A DNA stretch of 64,000 nt from Actinomyces sp. ZJ308 (GTDB lineage: Bacteria; Actinomycetota; Actinomycetes; Actinomycetales; Actinomycetaceae), in assembly GCF_011752065.1 (NCBI RefSeq), contig NZ_JAAIJY010000002.1:153909-217908 (forward strand). Direction: 5' to 3'. The notes beneath the pieces are model-generated. The model ran no database searches and was not told the origin of the DNA. It saw only the letters and a program-made list of their open reading frames with translations. The position numbers and the translations under genes were made by a program. The stretch's first letter is position 1, and the number at the start of each line of letters is the position of its first letter. Below, piece by piece: positions 1 through 7,811 of this stretch.

Positions 1-681
1 ATTGTGAGTGCCTGCGGTGATAGCGTCTCCGTTGGAGGCCGTACCGGTGTGAAGCCCGAGAATAATGGCGACGACGGCTACCACCATGAAGGACACGATG
101 GCGGCGACCTTGATGAGCGCGAACCAGAACTCGGCCTCCCCGAACATCTTGACGTTGAGCATGTTGAGGATGAAGACCAGGACGAGGGCCACGAGCGCGA
201 AGACCCACTGCGGCACGATCTGCAGATTCTTCCAGTAGTGGAGATAGAGGGCCACGGCCGTGATGTCGGCCATGACCGTCACCGACCAGTCCAGGAAGAA
301 GAACCATCCAGTGATATAGGCGCCCTTCTCCCCGAGGAACTCACGGGCGTAGGAGACGAATGCGCCGGAGGAGGGCCTGCGGATGGCGAGCTCGCCCAGT
401 GCTCGAACCATGAGAAACGCGAAGACGCCACAGACGGCGTAGGCGAACATCAGGCCCGCTCCGCCTTCCTTGAGGCGTCCGCCGGCACCCATGAAAAGAC
501 CGGTGCCGATGGAGCCGCCAATGGCGATCATCTGCAGGTGGCGGTTCTTCAGTGACTTGTTGTATCCCGCGTCGCCGCGGTCCTGGACGAGATCACCCTG
601 GAGCGAGTCGGTGGAGGCGCGAGATGAATCCGGTTGGGGTGATGAAGGAGCGGAGGAAGAGCTGGACGCTGACTCGGTCAT
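1..681 (-). CDS. Amino-acid permease, AAT/APC family (N-terminal part, runs off window start)
   Basis: Reverse-strand reading frame open from the window edge to an ATG at 681, so 227 N-terminal residues are visible. A Ser-rich cytoplasmic leader of about 40 residues precedes the hallmark of the amino-acid transporter family, IAIGGSIGTGLFMGAG, which is the substrate-binding unwound part of TM1. Hydrophobic helices follow, with RALGELAIRRPSSGAFVSYA and VKMFGEAEFWFALIK, as in proton-coupled L-asparagine (AnsP) and D-Ala/Ser/Gly permeases. The PSSGAFVSYARE stretch resembles AnsP most, but the substrate cannot be fixed from half a protein. An AAGGA Shine-Dalgarno lies 6 bases before the ATG. Role: uptake of a neutral amino acid across the cytoplasmic membrane. 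The C-terminal half is outside the window. Confidence 0.85.
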   Translation of the reverse strand, partial: MTESASSSSSAPSSPQPDSSRASTDSLQGDLVQDRGDAGYNKSLKNRHLQMIAIGGSIGTGLFMGAGGRLKEGGAGLMFAYAVCGVFAFLMVRALGELAIRRPSSGAFVSYAREFLGEKGAYITGWFFFLDWSVTVMADITAVALYLHYWKNLQIVPQWVFALVALVLVFILNMLNVKMFGEAEFWFALIKVAAIVSFMVVAVVAIILGLHTGTASNGDAITAGTHN

Positions 682-976
682 GGGGATCCTTACGGGAGGG
701 AGACCTGTTGAATGACGTGTGGAGAATATCGGGGTCCGGCAGGGGCGGCCGGCGCGGGTGGCGCCCGCCGAGTGGAAGTCACCTACCAGGATGCGCGCTG
801 CTTCGGTATTGCTCCAGTGCAGAGCCTGAGAATCCTGGGGGTGGAGGCCTGCCTGATGTTCTGCTGACGCGCAGGACTCCGCTCACTGTGTCGAGGAACA
901 CTGTCGTCGGTGTTGCGCTGGATTGCGGAGGCGGGCGCAGGAACGGTATGTTCGGCTCTGCTGCTGACGCCAGTAC

Positions 977-1049
977 GCCGCCTTAGCTCAGTCGGCAGAG
1001 CGATTCACTCGTAATGAATAGGTCGTGGGTTCGATTCCCACAGGCGGCT
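977..1049 (+). tRNA. tRNA-Thr (anticodon CGT)
   Basis: A full cloverleaf can be drawn. The 7-bp acceptor stem is GCCGCCT (977-983) with AGGCGGC (1042-1048), the discriminator is T1049, the D-arm starts GCTCAGTCGGCAGAGC, and the T-arm is GTGGG-TTCGATT-CCCAC. The anticodon loop CTCGTAA gives anticodon CGT, which reads ACG threonine codons. No CCA is encoded. A strong hairpin terminator follows at once, so this is probably a single-gene transcript. Confidence 0.96.
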
Positions 1050-1054
1050 CGATC

Positions 1055-1083
1055 AGCCCCGGGAGCACTTGCCTCCCGGGGCT
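1055..1083 (+). terminator. Rho-independent-like terminator of tRNA-Thr
   Basis: Perfect 11-bp stem AGCCCCGGGAG / CTCCCGGGGCT with a 7-base loop, followed by a short T run (TTT). It begins 6 bases after the tRNA. Confidence 0.85.
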
Positions 1084-1089
1084 TTCGCG

Positions 1090-1575
1090 TTACCGGACTC
1101 CTCGTTCTCGGCTGTGCGCTCTGACACACTTGCCTCGTCTATGACGGAGCTCCGTCGTTCCTGATTTCTGGGACGGCCGTGTCTCTCAATTGCTCACTCT
1201 CAAGCGGTTGAGGCTGAGTTCTGCCGTCGGGAGGCAGGATTTTCCCCTGCAGGGGTTTCGGGGGCGAGGGTGCGGTCCCGGTGGCAACAGTCATCTCTTC
1301 TGGCTGGGAGAATCATCCACTGCTGTCTGAGAGTCCTCTGGGAGGCGATCCGCCATGGGTTGGGCGGTCTTCGGATACCTCTAGTCGGTTGGAGGGGCGT
1401 GTCTGACGGGCGTGGTTTGCCTGCCTGCACCTCGTGGAGATCTCCAAAGGGGACATCAGGGCTTTCACAGTTTTCATCCCCGTTGTCGGGAGGTGTGAGG
1501 CGGTATGGCGGCGTGGGGCGCTGCGGGTTTTGGGGCTGTGGGTGTGATCAGTAATGCGGGTGGCGAAAAGTTGTG
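1090..1575. other. Intergenic stretch with no supported gene
   Basis: About 490 bases between the tRNA-Thr terminator and the lsr2 promoter. The short open frames on both strands (94 and 76 codons) show no ribosome site, no actinobacterial codon bias and no recognisable motif. The stretch is poorer in GC than its surroundings and could hold upstream regulatory DNA for lsr2, but I see no specific element. Confidence 0.5.
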
Positions 1576-1604
1576 TTGCATTGAGGGCAACTATTGTTTA
1601 ATCT
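1576..1604 (+). promoter_or_regulatory. Candidate sigma-70 promoter of lsr2
   Basis: TTGCAT (1576-1581), a 17-base spacer, and TAATCT (1599-1604) lie 60 bases before the lsr2 start in an AT-rich patch. Spacing is ideal and both hexamers match four of six consensus bases. Inference only. Confidence 0.5.
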
Positions 1605-1664
1605 AACGTTGTCCGCAGCGGGATACCTGCTTAGGTCCGCTCCCCCCAGTCAGAATGAGGAATC

Positions 1665-1991
1665 ATGGCACAGAAGACTCAGGTCATCCTCGTCGACGAT
1701 GTCGACGGGTCCGAGGCCAACCAGACCGTTACCTTCGCCCTTGATGGCGTGACCTACGAGATCGACCTGAACGATGAGCACGCAGCGGCTCTTCGTGAGT
1801 CCCTTGAGGAATGGGTTGGAAAGGCGCGTCGTACCGGCGGTCGTCGTAGTTCCGGTCGTCGTCGTTCCAGCGGTCCTTCCGACACTCAGAAGATTCGCGA
1901 ATGGGCCCGTGAGCAGGGCCTGGAGGTTTCTGATCGCGGTCGCGTCTCTGCTGAGGTGCGCAAGGCCTACTATGAGGTCAACCCCAGCTAA
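1665..1991 (+). CDS. lsr2: Lsr2 nucleoid-associated DNA-bridging protein
   Basis: 108 residues, the usual Lsr2 length. Lsr2 is the actinobacterial H-NS functional analogue: it binds the minor groove of AT-rich DNA, bridges it and silences horizontally acquired genes. The N-terminal dimerisation domain begins MAQKTQVILVDDVDG and contains the conserved FALDGVTYEIDLNDEHA. A basic Gly/Arg/Ser linker at about residues 55-72 leads into the C-terminal DNA-binding domain (IREWAREQGLEVSDRGRV), whose RGR acts as an AT-hook-like minor-groove insert and is intact. An AGGA ribosome site precedes the ATG. The gene stands alone between its promoter and a strong terminator. This is the likely silencer of AT-rich patches in the region, such as 60795-61132. 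Confidence 0.96.
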   Translation: MAQKTQVILVDDVDGSEANQTVTFALDGVTYEIDLNDEHAAALRESLEEWVGKARRTGGRRSSGRRRSSGPSDTQKIREWAREQGLEVSDRGRVSAEVRKAYYEVNPS

Positions 1992-2075
1992 CCGAGGGCA
2001 TGTGGGTGTGGCGGGCTCATGCGAGCCGGCACCCTGCATCGAGTCAACCTCGAGCTTATTGCCACCTCGCACCAT

Positions 2076-2121
2076 GGTCCTGGTTATGCGCTCAGGCGCA
2101 TCACCAGGACCGTCGTGTTTT
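2076..2121 (+). terminator. Terminator of lsr2
   Basis: Long stem-loop 2076-2111: GGTCCTGGT-T-ATGCGC, loop TCAG, GCGCAT-C-ACCAGGACC, with a single internal T/C mismatch. It is followed by GTGTTTT. It lies 85 bases downstream of the lsr2 stop. Confidence 0.85.
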
Positions 2122-2358
2122 CAATACGTGAATATGGCTTTCGGGTGAACACTGCACACGGGGCGGTGCCTGCTCTCTTACCCCGTGGCCCGAGGTCTGA
2201 TCCCGCTCCTCCACACACGGATCATGGAGCGCGGGCCCCGCCGCGACGAGGCGAGCGTCGGGCTGCGACCCCGAAGACCGTTCCCTCACACCCCTCTGCG
2301 CAACACATAGGACCTCCAGGGCCTCGCGCGGTGCCTGTGATCCTGGCAGGATGGCCCC

Positions 2359-3096
2359 ATGGCTTACACCCTCGTACTGCTCCGCCACGGCGAGAGCGAA
2401 TGGAACGCGAAGAACCTCTTCACCGGCTGGGTTGACGTCCCGCTGTCAGACAAGGGACGCGCCGAGGCCGTCCACGGCGGTGAGCTCCTCAAGGAGGCCG
2501 GTGTCCTCCCGGAGAAGCTCTTCACCTCGATGCTGCGACGCGCCATCATGACCGCCAACCTCTCCCTGGACGCCGCTGACCGCCACTGGATCCCGGTGGA
2601 GCGTGACTGGCGCCTCAACGAGCGCCACTACGGCGCTCTGCAGGGCAAGAACAAGAAGGAGATCCGCGACGAGTACGGGGAGGAGCAGTTCATGCAGTGG
2701 CGCCGCTCCTACGACGTGCCGCCGCCCGCCATCGAGCCCGGCTCCGAGTTCTCCCAGGACACCGACCCCCGCTACGCCGGTGAGCCCATCCCCGCCACCG
2801 AGTGCCTCAAGGACGTCCTCGAGCGTCTTCTTCCCTACTGGGAGGGCACCATCGTCCCCGAGATCAAGACCGGCAAGACCGTCATGATCGCCGCCCACGG
2901 CAACTCGCTGCGCGCCATCGTCAAGCACCTGGACGACATCTCCGACGACGACATCGCCGGCGTCAACATCCCCACCGGGATCCCGCTGGTCTACGAGCTC
3001 GACGAGGAGACCCTCAAGCCCCTCAAGAAGGGCGGCCGCTACCTCGACCCCGAGGCCGAGGCCAAGATCGCGGCGGTGGCCAACCAGGGCAAGTGA
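2359..3096 (+). CDS. gpmA: 2,3-bisphosphoglycerate-dependent phosphoglycerate mutase
   Basis: 245 residues, full length for dPGM. It interconverts 3- and 2-phosphoglycerate in glycolysis and gluconeogenesis in the cytosol through a phosphohistidine. Visible catalytic motifs are [10 protein letters not shown] with the phospho-acceptor His10, [12 protein letters not shown] with the general acid Glu88, and [11 protein letters not shown] with His180. The ATG at 2359 sits 6 bases after CAGGAT, which could be a leaderless -10 or (AGGA) a weak ribosome site. The adjacency of gpm, senX3 and regX3 is conserved in actinobacteria such as mycobacteria. It converges on phoU and shares a terminator with it. 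Confidence 0.97.
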   Translation: MAYTLVLLRHGESEWNAKNLFTGWVDVPLSDKGRAEAVHGGELLKEAGVLPEKLFTSMLRRAIMTANLSLDAADRHWIPVERDWRLNERHYGALQGKNKKEIRDEYGEEQFMQWRRSYDVPPPAIEPGSEFSQDTDPRYAGEPIPATECLKDVLERLLPYWEGTIVPEIKTGKTVMIAAHGNSLRAIVKHLDDISDDDIAGVNIPTGIPLVYELDEETLKPLKKGGRYLDPEAEAKIAAVANQGK

Positions 3097-3120
3097 GCCC
3101 ATCGGCTCTTCCCTGTAACG

Positions 3121-3163
3121 GGCGGGCGGCGTCGAACCTTCGTCAGGTTTGACGCCGCCCGCC
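3121..3163. terminator. Bidirectional terminator between gpmA and phoU
   Basis: Stem of 18 bp (3121-3138 with 3146-3163), containing one G-T pair and a 7-base loop TTCGTCA, between two convergent genes. The 3' arm ends CGCCTCGTT. There is no long T tract, as is common at high GC. Confidence 0.8.
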
Positions 3164-3180
3164 TCGTTGGCGCGGATCGC

Positions 3181-3861
3181 TCAGTGGAGCGCGTCGGCGT
3201 CCTCGGCGTCGTGCGTCTCCGGCATGGAGGCCCCCGAGACGAGGTAGGCCACGCGGCTGGCCACCGACGTCGAGTGGTCCCCGAAGCGCTCGAGGAACCG
3301 GCCCATGAGGACGGCGTCGATGACCTGCTGGCGGCTCAGGTCGTGGGCCGGGTCCAGGATCATCTGGAAGGAGCGCCGGTGCAGGGCGTCGAGCTCGGCG
3401 TCGTTGGACTGGATGACGGCGGCCAGCTCCAGGTCCCGCGTCGAGATGAGGCGGGCGACGTCCTTGCCCGCACGCACCGCCAGGTCCGCCATCTGGAGGA
3501 TGAGCCCCAGGACCGGCTCGGGCAGCGGCGGCTCGGGGTAGCGGCCCCGGGCGATCGCCGCCACGTGACGGGCCAGGTCGCCCTGGCGCTCAAGGGTCTG
3601 GGCCATGCGCAGCGCGGACAGGACGTTGCGCAGGTCCCCGGCCACCGGCTGCTGGCGGGCCAGCAGCATGACGCACAGGTCGTCGATGTCCCGCTGGAGG
3701 TCGTTGATGCGCTCGTCGGCGTCGATCACCTGCTCGGCGATGACGATGTCCCCCTGGCGCAGGGACTCCGCGGCGCGCTCGATCGCGGTGGCGACCTGGT
3801 TGGCCATGGACTCGAGGTCGGAGCCCAGCTGCTTGAGCTCCTGGTTGAAGATGGCGCGCAT
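3181..3861 (-). CDS. phoU: Phosphate-signalling regulator PhoU
   Basis: 226 residues forming the typical two three-helix-bundle repeats. PhoU links the PstSCAB phosphate transporter to the sensor kinase and keeps the phosphate regulon off when phosphate is plentiful. It acts at the inner face of the membrane. It starts MRAIFNQELKQLGSDLESMA and carries the metal-cluster E-x-x-x-D motif in ERQGD and RFLERFGDHS, one per repeat. An AGGAG ribosome site is 8 bases before the ATG. It is divergent from senX3-regX3, which it is expected to control; the pst genes are not in this window. No Pho box of direct GTTCACC repeats was seen in the 210-base divergent region. Confidence 0.95.
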   Translation of the reverse strand: MRAIFNQELKQLGSDLESMANQVATAIERAAESLRQGDIVIAEQVIDADERINDLQRDIDDLCVMLLARQQPVAGDLRNVLSALRMAQTLERQGDLARHVAAIARGRYPEPPLPEPVLGLILQMADLAVRAGKDVARLISTRDLELAAVIQSNDAELDALHRRSFQMILDPAHDLSRQQVIDAVLMGRFLERFGDHSTSVASRVAYLVSGASMPETHDAEDADALH

Positions 3862-4060
3862 GAGGCTGCTCCTGTTCCGGGCGGGGGCCGACGGCTCGTG
3901 TCAGTCGATGATGCGGCTCGACGGCGCTGCTCGGCGATGGTGCCGAGAGCGCTGCCAAGGATATCGGTGGATATTGGCCCAAGCACAGCAGCCCTGCGAC
4001 GCCGCCGCAAGCGGCGCGCCCAGAGGCGGGCCCGGCCGGGAAGCGCCGTCGGGTCTCAAC

Positions 4061-4072
4061 TACCCTAGAAAC
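4061..4072 (+). promoter_or_regulatory. -10 element of a probable leaderless senX3 transcript
   Basis: TACCCT (4061-4066), 6 bases, then the GTG start at 4073. No Shine-Dalgarno is present. Confidence 0.55.
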
Positions 4073-5374
4073 GTGGGTCCGACCGTCATCATTCTCCTTG
4101 TCGCAGCCGCCGCCGGCCTCGTGTGCCTGGGGGCGGGGACCGGCGTCATGCTGTCCCGGCGCAGGCGCGAGGCGGCCACGAGCGCCGCCGACCTCGCCGG
4201 CCTGGCCGGCACCGACACGGCCGTCCCCGTCCTGGCCGCGCTGCGCTCGACGGTCGTCGTCCTTGATGACGACGACGAGGTCCTGCGCGCCTCGGCATCG
4301 GCCTACACCTTCAACATCGTGCGCGACGACGCCGTCGTCGAGCCGACCGTGGCGGAGATGGTCAGGCGGGTGCGGACCTCGGGCCGGGCTCAGGACGCCG
4401 CCGTCACCGTGGCCCGGGGCAGGGTGCCGGGGGCGGGCCAGTTCCACCTGCAGGTGCGCGTGGCCGGCATCGGCCAGGGACGCGTCCTCATCCTCATCGA
4501 GGACCACACCGCCGCCCGCCGGGTGGAGGCCATGCGCCGCGACTTCGTCGCCAACGTCTCCCACGAGCTCAAGACCCCGGTCGGCGCGATCCAGCTGCTC
4601 GCCGAGACCGTCGAGGCCGGCGCCGACGACCCCGACTTCGTGCGCGAATACTCCGGGCGCATGCGCAAGGAGGCCCGCCGCCTGGGCGTCCTGGTCCAGG
4701 AGATCATCGAGCTCACCCGGCTTCAGGAGGGCGACGCCCTGGCCGAGCCCGAGGTCGTCGACATCGACGAGGTCGTCGCCGAGGCCGTGGACCGGGTTCG
4801 CGTCGAGGCCGACGGCCGCCGGATCACCCTGGTGACCGGAGGCGCCGAGGGGCTGCGAGTGCGCGGCGACGCCGCCCTCATCACCACCGCCGTGCGCAAC
4901 CTGCTGGACAACGCCATCCGCTACTCCGAGCCCCGTACCCGGGTCTCGGTGGGCGTCTCGTTGGACCCGGAGCACTCCGACATCGTGCGCATCGCCGTCG
5001 TCGACCAGGGGATCGGCATTCCCAAGGAGGAGCAGGAGCGCGTCTTCGAGCGCTTCTACCGCGTCGACAAGGCCCGCTCGCGCGCCACCGGCGGCACCGG
5101 CCTGGGGCTGAGCATCGTCAAGCACGTGGCCGCCGACCACGGCGGCACCGTCGAGCTGTGGTCCGCCCCGGGACGGGGGTCCACCTTCACCCTCGTGCTC
5201 CCGCGCCTGCCCGAGGGGGAGCCGGTCCGCAACGAGCCCGGTGAGGAAGTCCCCGCCGAGGAGGATCCGGTCGAGGGCGATCCCGCCGACGACGCAGCCG
5301 GCCGGTCGTCAGGGCCCTGTCCAGCGCGGTCTTCAGGTCAGTCGTCAGAGCGGTCGTCAAGGAGCGTGTCGTGA
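4073..5374 (+). CDS. senX3: Sensor histidine kinase SenX3
   Basis: 433 residues. It senses phosphate limitation together with PhoU and phosphorylates RegX3. One N-terminal membrane helix (about residues 4-24, rich in Ile/Leu/Val/Ala) is followed by RRRR, then a PAS-like region. The H-box VSHELKTPVGAIQLL carries the phospho-acceptor His164. The ATP-binding domain has the N-box LLDNAIRYSEP, G1 DQGIGIP, F-box ERFYRVD and G2 GGTGLGLSIV, all intact. The start is set at GTG 4073 because the membrane helix begins there and the frame upstream lacks homologous sequence. The C-terminal tail of about 60 residues is acidic and Ser-rich. The stop overlaps the regX3 start by 4 bases (GTGA), so translation is coupled. 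Confidence 0.93.
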   Translation: MGPTVIILLVAAAAGLVCLGAGTGVMLSRRRREAATSAADLAGLAGTDTAVPVLAALRSTVVVLDDDDEVLRASASAYTFNIVRDDAVVEPTVAEMVRRVRTSGRAQDAAVTVARGRVPGAGQFHLQVRVAGIGQGRVLILIEDHTAARRVEAMRRDFVANVSHELKTPVGAIQLLAETVEAGADDPDFVREYSGRMRKEARRLGVLVQEIIELTRLQEGDALAEPEVVDIDEVVAEAVDRVRVEADGRRITLVTGGAEGLRVRGDAALITTAVRNLLDNAIRYSEPRTRVSVGVSLDPEHSDIVRIAVVDQGIGIPKEEQERVFERFYRVDKARSRATGGTGLGLSIVKHVAADHGGTVELWSAPGRGSTFTLVLPRLPEGEPVRNEPGEEVPAEEDPVEGDPADDAAGRSSGPCPARSSGQSSERSSRSVS

Positions 5375-6183
5375 GCCCGGCAGAGTCCTCCGCGTCCTCC
5401 GTGCCCTCTACGGCCTCCGCAGCACCGGCCGCGGGACGGACCGCGGCATCGCCGTCGTCGCCGGTCGGCCCGACCCGCATCCTCCTGGTCGAGGACGAGG
5501 AGAACTTCCGCGACCCGCTCGCCTTCGGCCTGCGGCGCGACGGCTTCGAGGTGGTCGAGGCCGAGGACGGCCAGCGCGCCGTCGAGATCTTCGAGGCCTC
5601 CCGGCGACCCGGCGGGGTCGGCCCCATCGACCTGGTCCTGCTGGACCTCATGCTGCCGCGCCTGGACGGGACCGAGGTGTGCACCCGTATCCGGCGGTCC
5701 TCCTTAGTGCCGGTCATCATGCTCAGCGCCAAGGACACCGAGCTGGACAAGATCGTCGGCCTGGAGATCGGCGCCGACGACTACGTCACCAAGCCCTACT
5801 CCTACCGGGAGCTTCTGGCGCGCCTCAAGGCCGTTCTGCGCCGTAGCCGGGCGGTCCCCGTAGAGCCCGAGCAGGTTCTGGTCGCCGGCCGGGTGCGGAT
5901 GGACGTGGAGCGCCACGAGGTCAGGGTCGACGGCGAGCCCGTGGCCATGCCGCTGCGGGAGTTCGATCTCCTGGAGCTGTTTCTGAGGCATCCCGGACGG
6001 GTTCTCACCCGCAGCCAGATCATCGAGCGCCTCTGGGGAGCCGATTACGTGGGGGACACCAAAACCCTGGACGTCCACGTCAAACGACTGCGGGGCAGGA
6101 TTGAGGCGGACGCCTCCAAACCGGTTCTCATCACCACGGTCAGAGGCCTTGGCTATCGACTCGACAGCGGCGCGGATCGCTGA
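5371..6183 (+). CDS. regX3: Phosphate-response regulator RegX3 (OmpR/PhoB family)
   Basis: 270 residues. A Ser/Ala/Pro-rich N-terminal extension of about 30 residues precedes the receiver domain: acidic pocket VEDEENF, phospho-acceptor Asp92 in LLDLMLPRLDG, and the signalling Lys in DDYVTKPYSYREL. The C-terminal OmpR-type winged helix (about residues 165-265) contains LREFDLLELFLRHPGRVLTR and ends with the wing GLGYRLDS. When phosphorylated by SenX3 it activates phosphate-scavenging genes. The GTG start overlaps the senX3 stop and has AAGGAG 7 bases upstream. An alternative start nearer the receiver domain is possible, since the extension is low-complexity. Confidence 0.93.
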   Translation: MSPAESSASSVPSTASAAPAAGRTAASPSSPVGPTRILLVEDEENFRDPLAFGLRRDGFEVVEAEDGQRAVEIFEASRRPGGVGPIDLVLLDLMLPRLDGTEVCTRIRRSSLVPVIMLSAKDTELDKIVGLEIGADDYVTKPYSYRELLARLKAVLRRSRAVPVEPEQVLVAGRVRMDVERHEVRVDGEPVAMPLREFDLLELFLRHPGRVLTRSQIIERLWGADYVGDTKTLDVHVKRLRGRIEADASKPVLITTVRGLGYRLDSGADR

Positions 6184-6282
6184 TCCTCTTTCCGGTTCCA
6201 TCGCATTCCCGCTCCGATCCGGAGTCGTGATCGCCGTGATCCCTGTGAGATACGTCCCCGATCTTTTCGCGGAATGACCTGA

Positions 6283-6288
6283 TAAACT
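6283..6288 (+). promoter_or_regulatory. -10 element of carD
   Basis: TAAACT within TGATAAACTAG, 35 bases before the carD start. No good -35 is seen, which is usual for actinobacterial promoters of this type. Position and match are good, but it is unproven. Confidence 0.5.
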
Positions 6289-6322
6289 AGAGGCCCGCAA
6301 ACCAGTCTGGAGAGTCATCCTT

Positions 6323-6805
6323 ATGACCTATGAAGTCGGTGAGACTGTCGTCTACCCGCACCACGGGGCCGCCCGGATCATTGATATCCGGCAGCGCAAG
6401 GTACGCGGTGAGGAGAAGACGTACCTGCAGCTCGAGGTGGCCCAGGGTGACCTGACCATCTTGGTTCCCGCCGAAAGCGTCGAGCTCATCGGTGTTCGTG
6501 ACGTCGTTGATGAGACCGGGCTGGAAAGGGTCTTCGAGGTGCTGCGGGCGCCGCTGACCGAGGAGCCCACGAACTGGTCGCGCCGGTTCAAGGCCAATCA
6601 GGAGAAGATCGCCTCCGGGGACGTCATCAAGGTCGCCGAGGTGGTGCGGGACCTCTCCCGCCGGGACACGGACCGCGGCCTGTCCGCCGGTGAGAAGCGC
6701 ATGCTGGCCAAGGCCCGTCAGATTCTCGTCTCCGAGCTGGCCCTGGCCCAGAAGACCCCGGAGGAGGAGGCTGAGTCCCGCCTGGACGAGGTCCTCGCCT
6801 CCTGA
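6323..6805 (+). CDS. carD: CarD family transcription regulator
   Basis: 160 residues, the standard CarD length. CarD binds the beta subunit of RNA polymerase and stabilises the open complex at rRNA and housekeeping promoters. The N-terminal RNAP-interaction (Tudor-like) domain begins [16 protein letters not shown] and spans about residues 1-55. The C-terminal helical DNA-binding domain includes [13 protein letters not shown], with the Trp that inserts at the upstream edge of the bubble, and [27 protein letters not shown] ribosome site precedes the ATG. It lies 51 bases upstream of ispD, a conserved actinobacterial pairing. Confidence 0.96.
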   Translation: MTYEVGETVVYPHHGAARIIDIRQRKVRGEEKTYLQLEVAQGDLTILVPAESVELIGVRDVVDETGLERVFEVLRAPLTEEPTNWSRRFKANQEKIASGDVIKVAEVVRDLSRRDTDRGLSAGEKRMLAKARQILVSELALAQKTPEEEAESRLDEVLAS

Positions 6806-6843
6806 ACCGTCCGGAGCCCGGGCTCAGGCAGCCACGCACACGG

Positions 6844-6856
6844 TAGCGTCCTGCTC
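6844..6856 (+). promoter_or_regulatory. -10 element of a probable leaderless ispD transcript
   Basis: TAGCGT (6844-6849), 7 bases, then GTG at 6857. No Shine-Dalgarno. ispD may therefore be transcribed on its own as well as from carD. Confidence 0.5.
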
Positions 6857-7750
6857 GTGAGCACCACCCCTTCATCTCAGCCATCCGCCCCGCCCGCGTC
6901 CGCTCCGGGTGGGGCGGTCGCCGTTCTCACCGCGGCGGGTTCCGGCTCCCGCCTGGGAGCCGGCGTCCCCAAGGCACTCGTCGCCGTCGGCGGCATCAGC
7001 CTCCTACGGCGGGCGGCGGCCGGTCTCATCGCCTCCGGGGAGGTCAGCCATCTCGTCGTCACCGCCCCCGCCGACGACGTCGAACGCTTCCGCGCGGAGC
7101 TCGACGGCCTGTCCGAGGAGCCGGTCGACGCTGTGCCGGAGGGCCTGTCGAGCGGCCCGGGGGACTCGGGATCCGCTCGGGCGCCGGGGGAGGGAACCGG
7201 GATCCAGGTCGTCGCCGGCTCGGCGCACTCGCGGCAGGCCTCGGTGGCCCTGGGGCTTGCGGCGGCCCTGGCCGCGGTGCCGCAGGCCGACGTCGTCATC
7301 GTCCACGACGCGGCCCGGGCGCTGACGCCGCCGCAGGTGACGCGGCGGGTGATCGCCGCCGTGCGCGCCGGGCATGAGGCAGTGGTTCCGGCACTGCCCG
7401 TGTCCGACACCGTCAAGGAGGTCGGGCCCTGCCGGGCCGGTGAGCCCGAACCCGTCGTCGGCACTCCCCGGCGAGCCCGGCTCCGTGCGGTCCAGACCCC
7501 GCAGGGATTCCGGACGGACGCACTGGTGGCGGCCCATCGCGCCGGAGCCCAGCGGGCCGGCGACGAGGCACTCGCCGCCTCCGACGACGCCGGTCTGGTC
7601 GAGGCCTGCGGCGGCAGCGTCGTCGTCGTCGCCGGGGACGAACGCGCCATGAAGGTGACAACGCCGGTGGACCTGGCCCTGGCCGAGCTGCTCCTGGAGC
7701 GCCGGCCCGCGCGAGGCCGAGGCGGGCCCGCTGAGGATGGGGAGAACTGA
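6857..7750 (+). CDS. ispD: 2-C-methyl-D-erythritol 4-phosphate cytidylyltransferase
   Basis: 297 residues against a usual 225-240. It transfers CMP from CTP to MEP, the third step of the MEP route to isopentenyl diphosphate, in the cytosol. The CTP-binding loop AAGSGSRLGAGVPKALV is complete. Other family segments are VIVHDAARALTPPQ, LPVSDTVK, RAVQTPQGFRTDAL, TDA(S)DDAGLVE-type DDAGLVE, and AMKVTTPVDLALAE. The extra length comes from low-complexity insertions at about residues 85-115 and 195-212. The GTG start is placed after the TAGCGT-N7 signal. The usual partner ispF is absent downstream; an MFS gene follows instead. Confidence 0.93.
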   Translation: MSTTPSSQPSAPPASAPGGAVAVLTAAGSGSRLGAGVPKALVAVGGISLLRRAAAGLIASGEVSHLVVTAPADDVERFRAELDGLSEEPVDAVPEGLSSGPGDSGSARAPGEGTGIQVVAGSAHSRQASVALGLAAALAAVPQADVVIVHDAARALTPPQVTRRVIAAVRAGHEAVVPALPVSDTVKEVGPCRAGEPEPVVGTPRRARLRAVQTPQGFRTDALVAAHRAGAQRAGDEALAASDDAGLVEACGGSVVVVAGDERAMKVTTPVDLALAELLLERRPARGRGGPAEDGEN

Positions 7751-7798
7751 CGATCGGGTCTGTTGCCCTTTCGATACCGTGACAAGCACAGATGGTTC

Positions 7799-7811
7799 TA
7801 TCGTCTCTCCC
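7799..7811 (+). promoter_or_regulatory. -10 element of a probable leaderless transcript for the UMF1 transporter
   Basis: TATCGT (7799-7804), 7 bases, then ATG at 7812. No Shine-Dalgarno. Confidence 0.5.

Noticed and set aside
1431..1440. CTCGTGGAGA, resembling one motif of the 113-bp palindromic element
   Set aside because: No partner motifs at +/-41 bases or in mirror position; a chance match.
3590..5140. Long minus-strand frame opposite senX3
   Set aside because: Shadow of senX3; Ala/Gly/Asp-rich without motifs.
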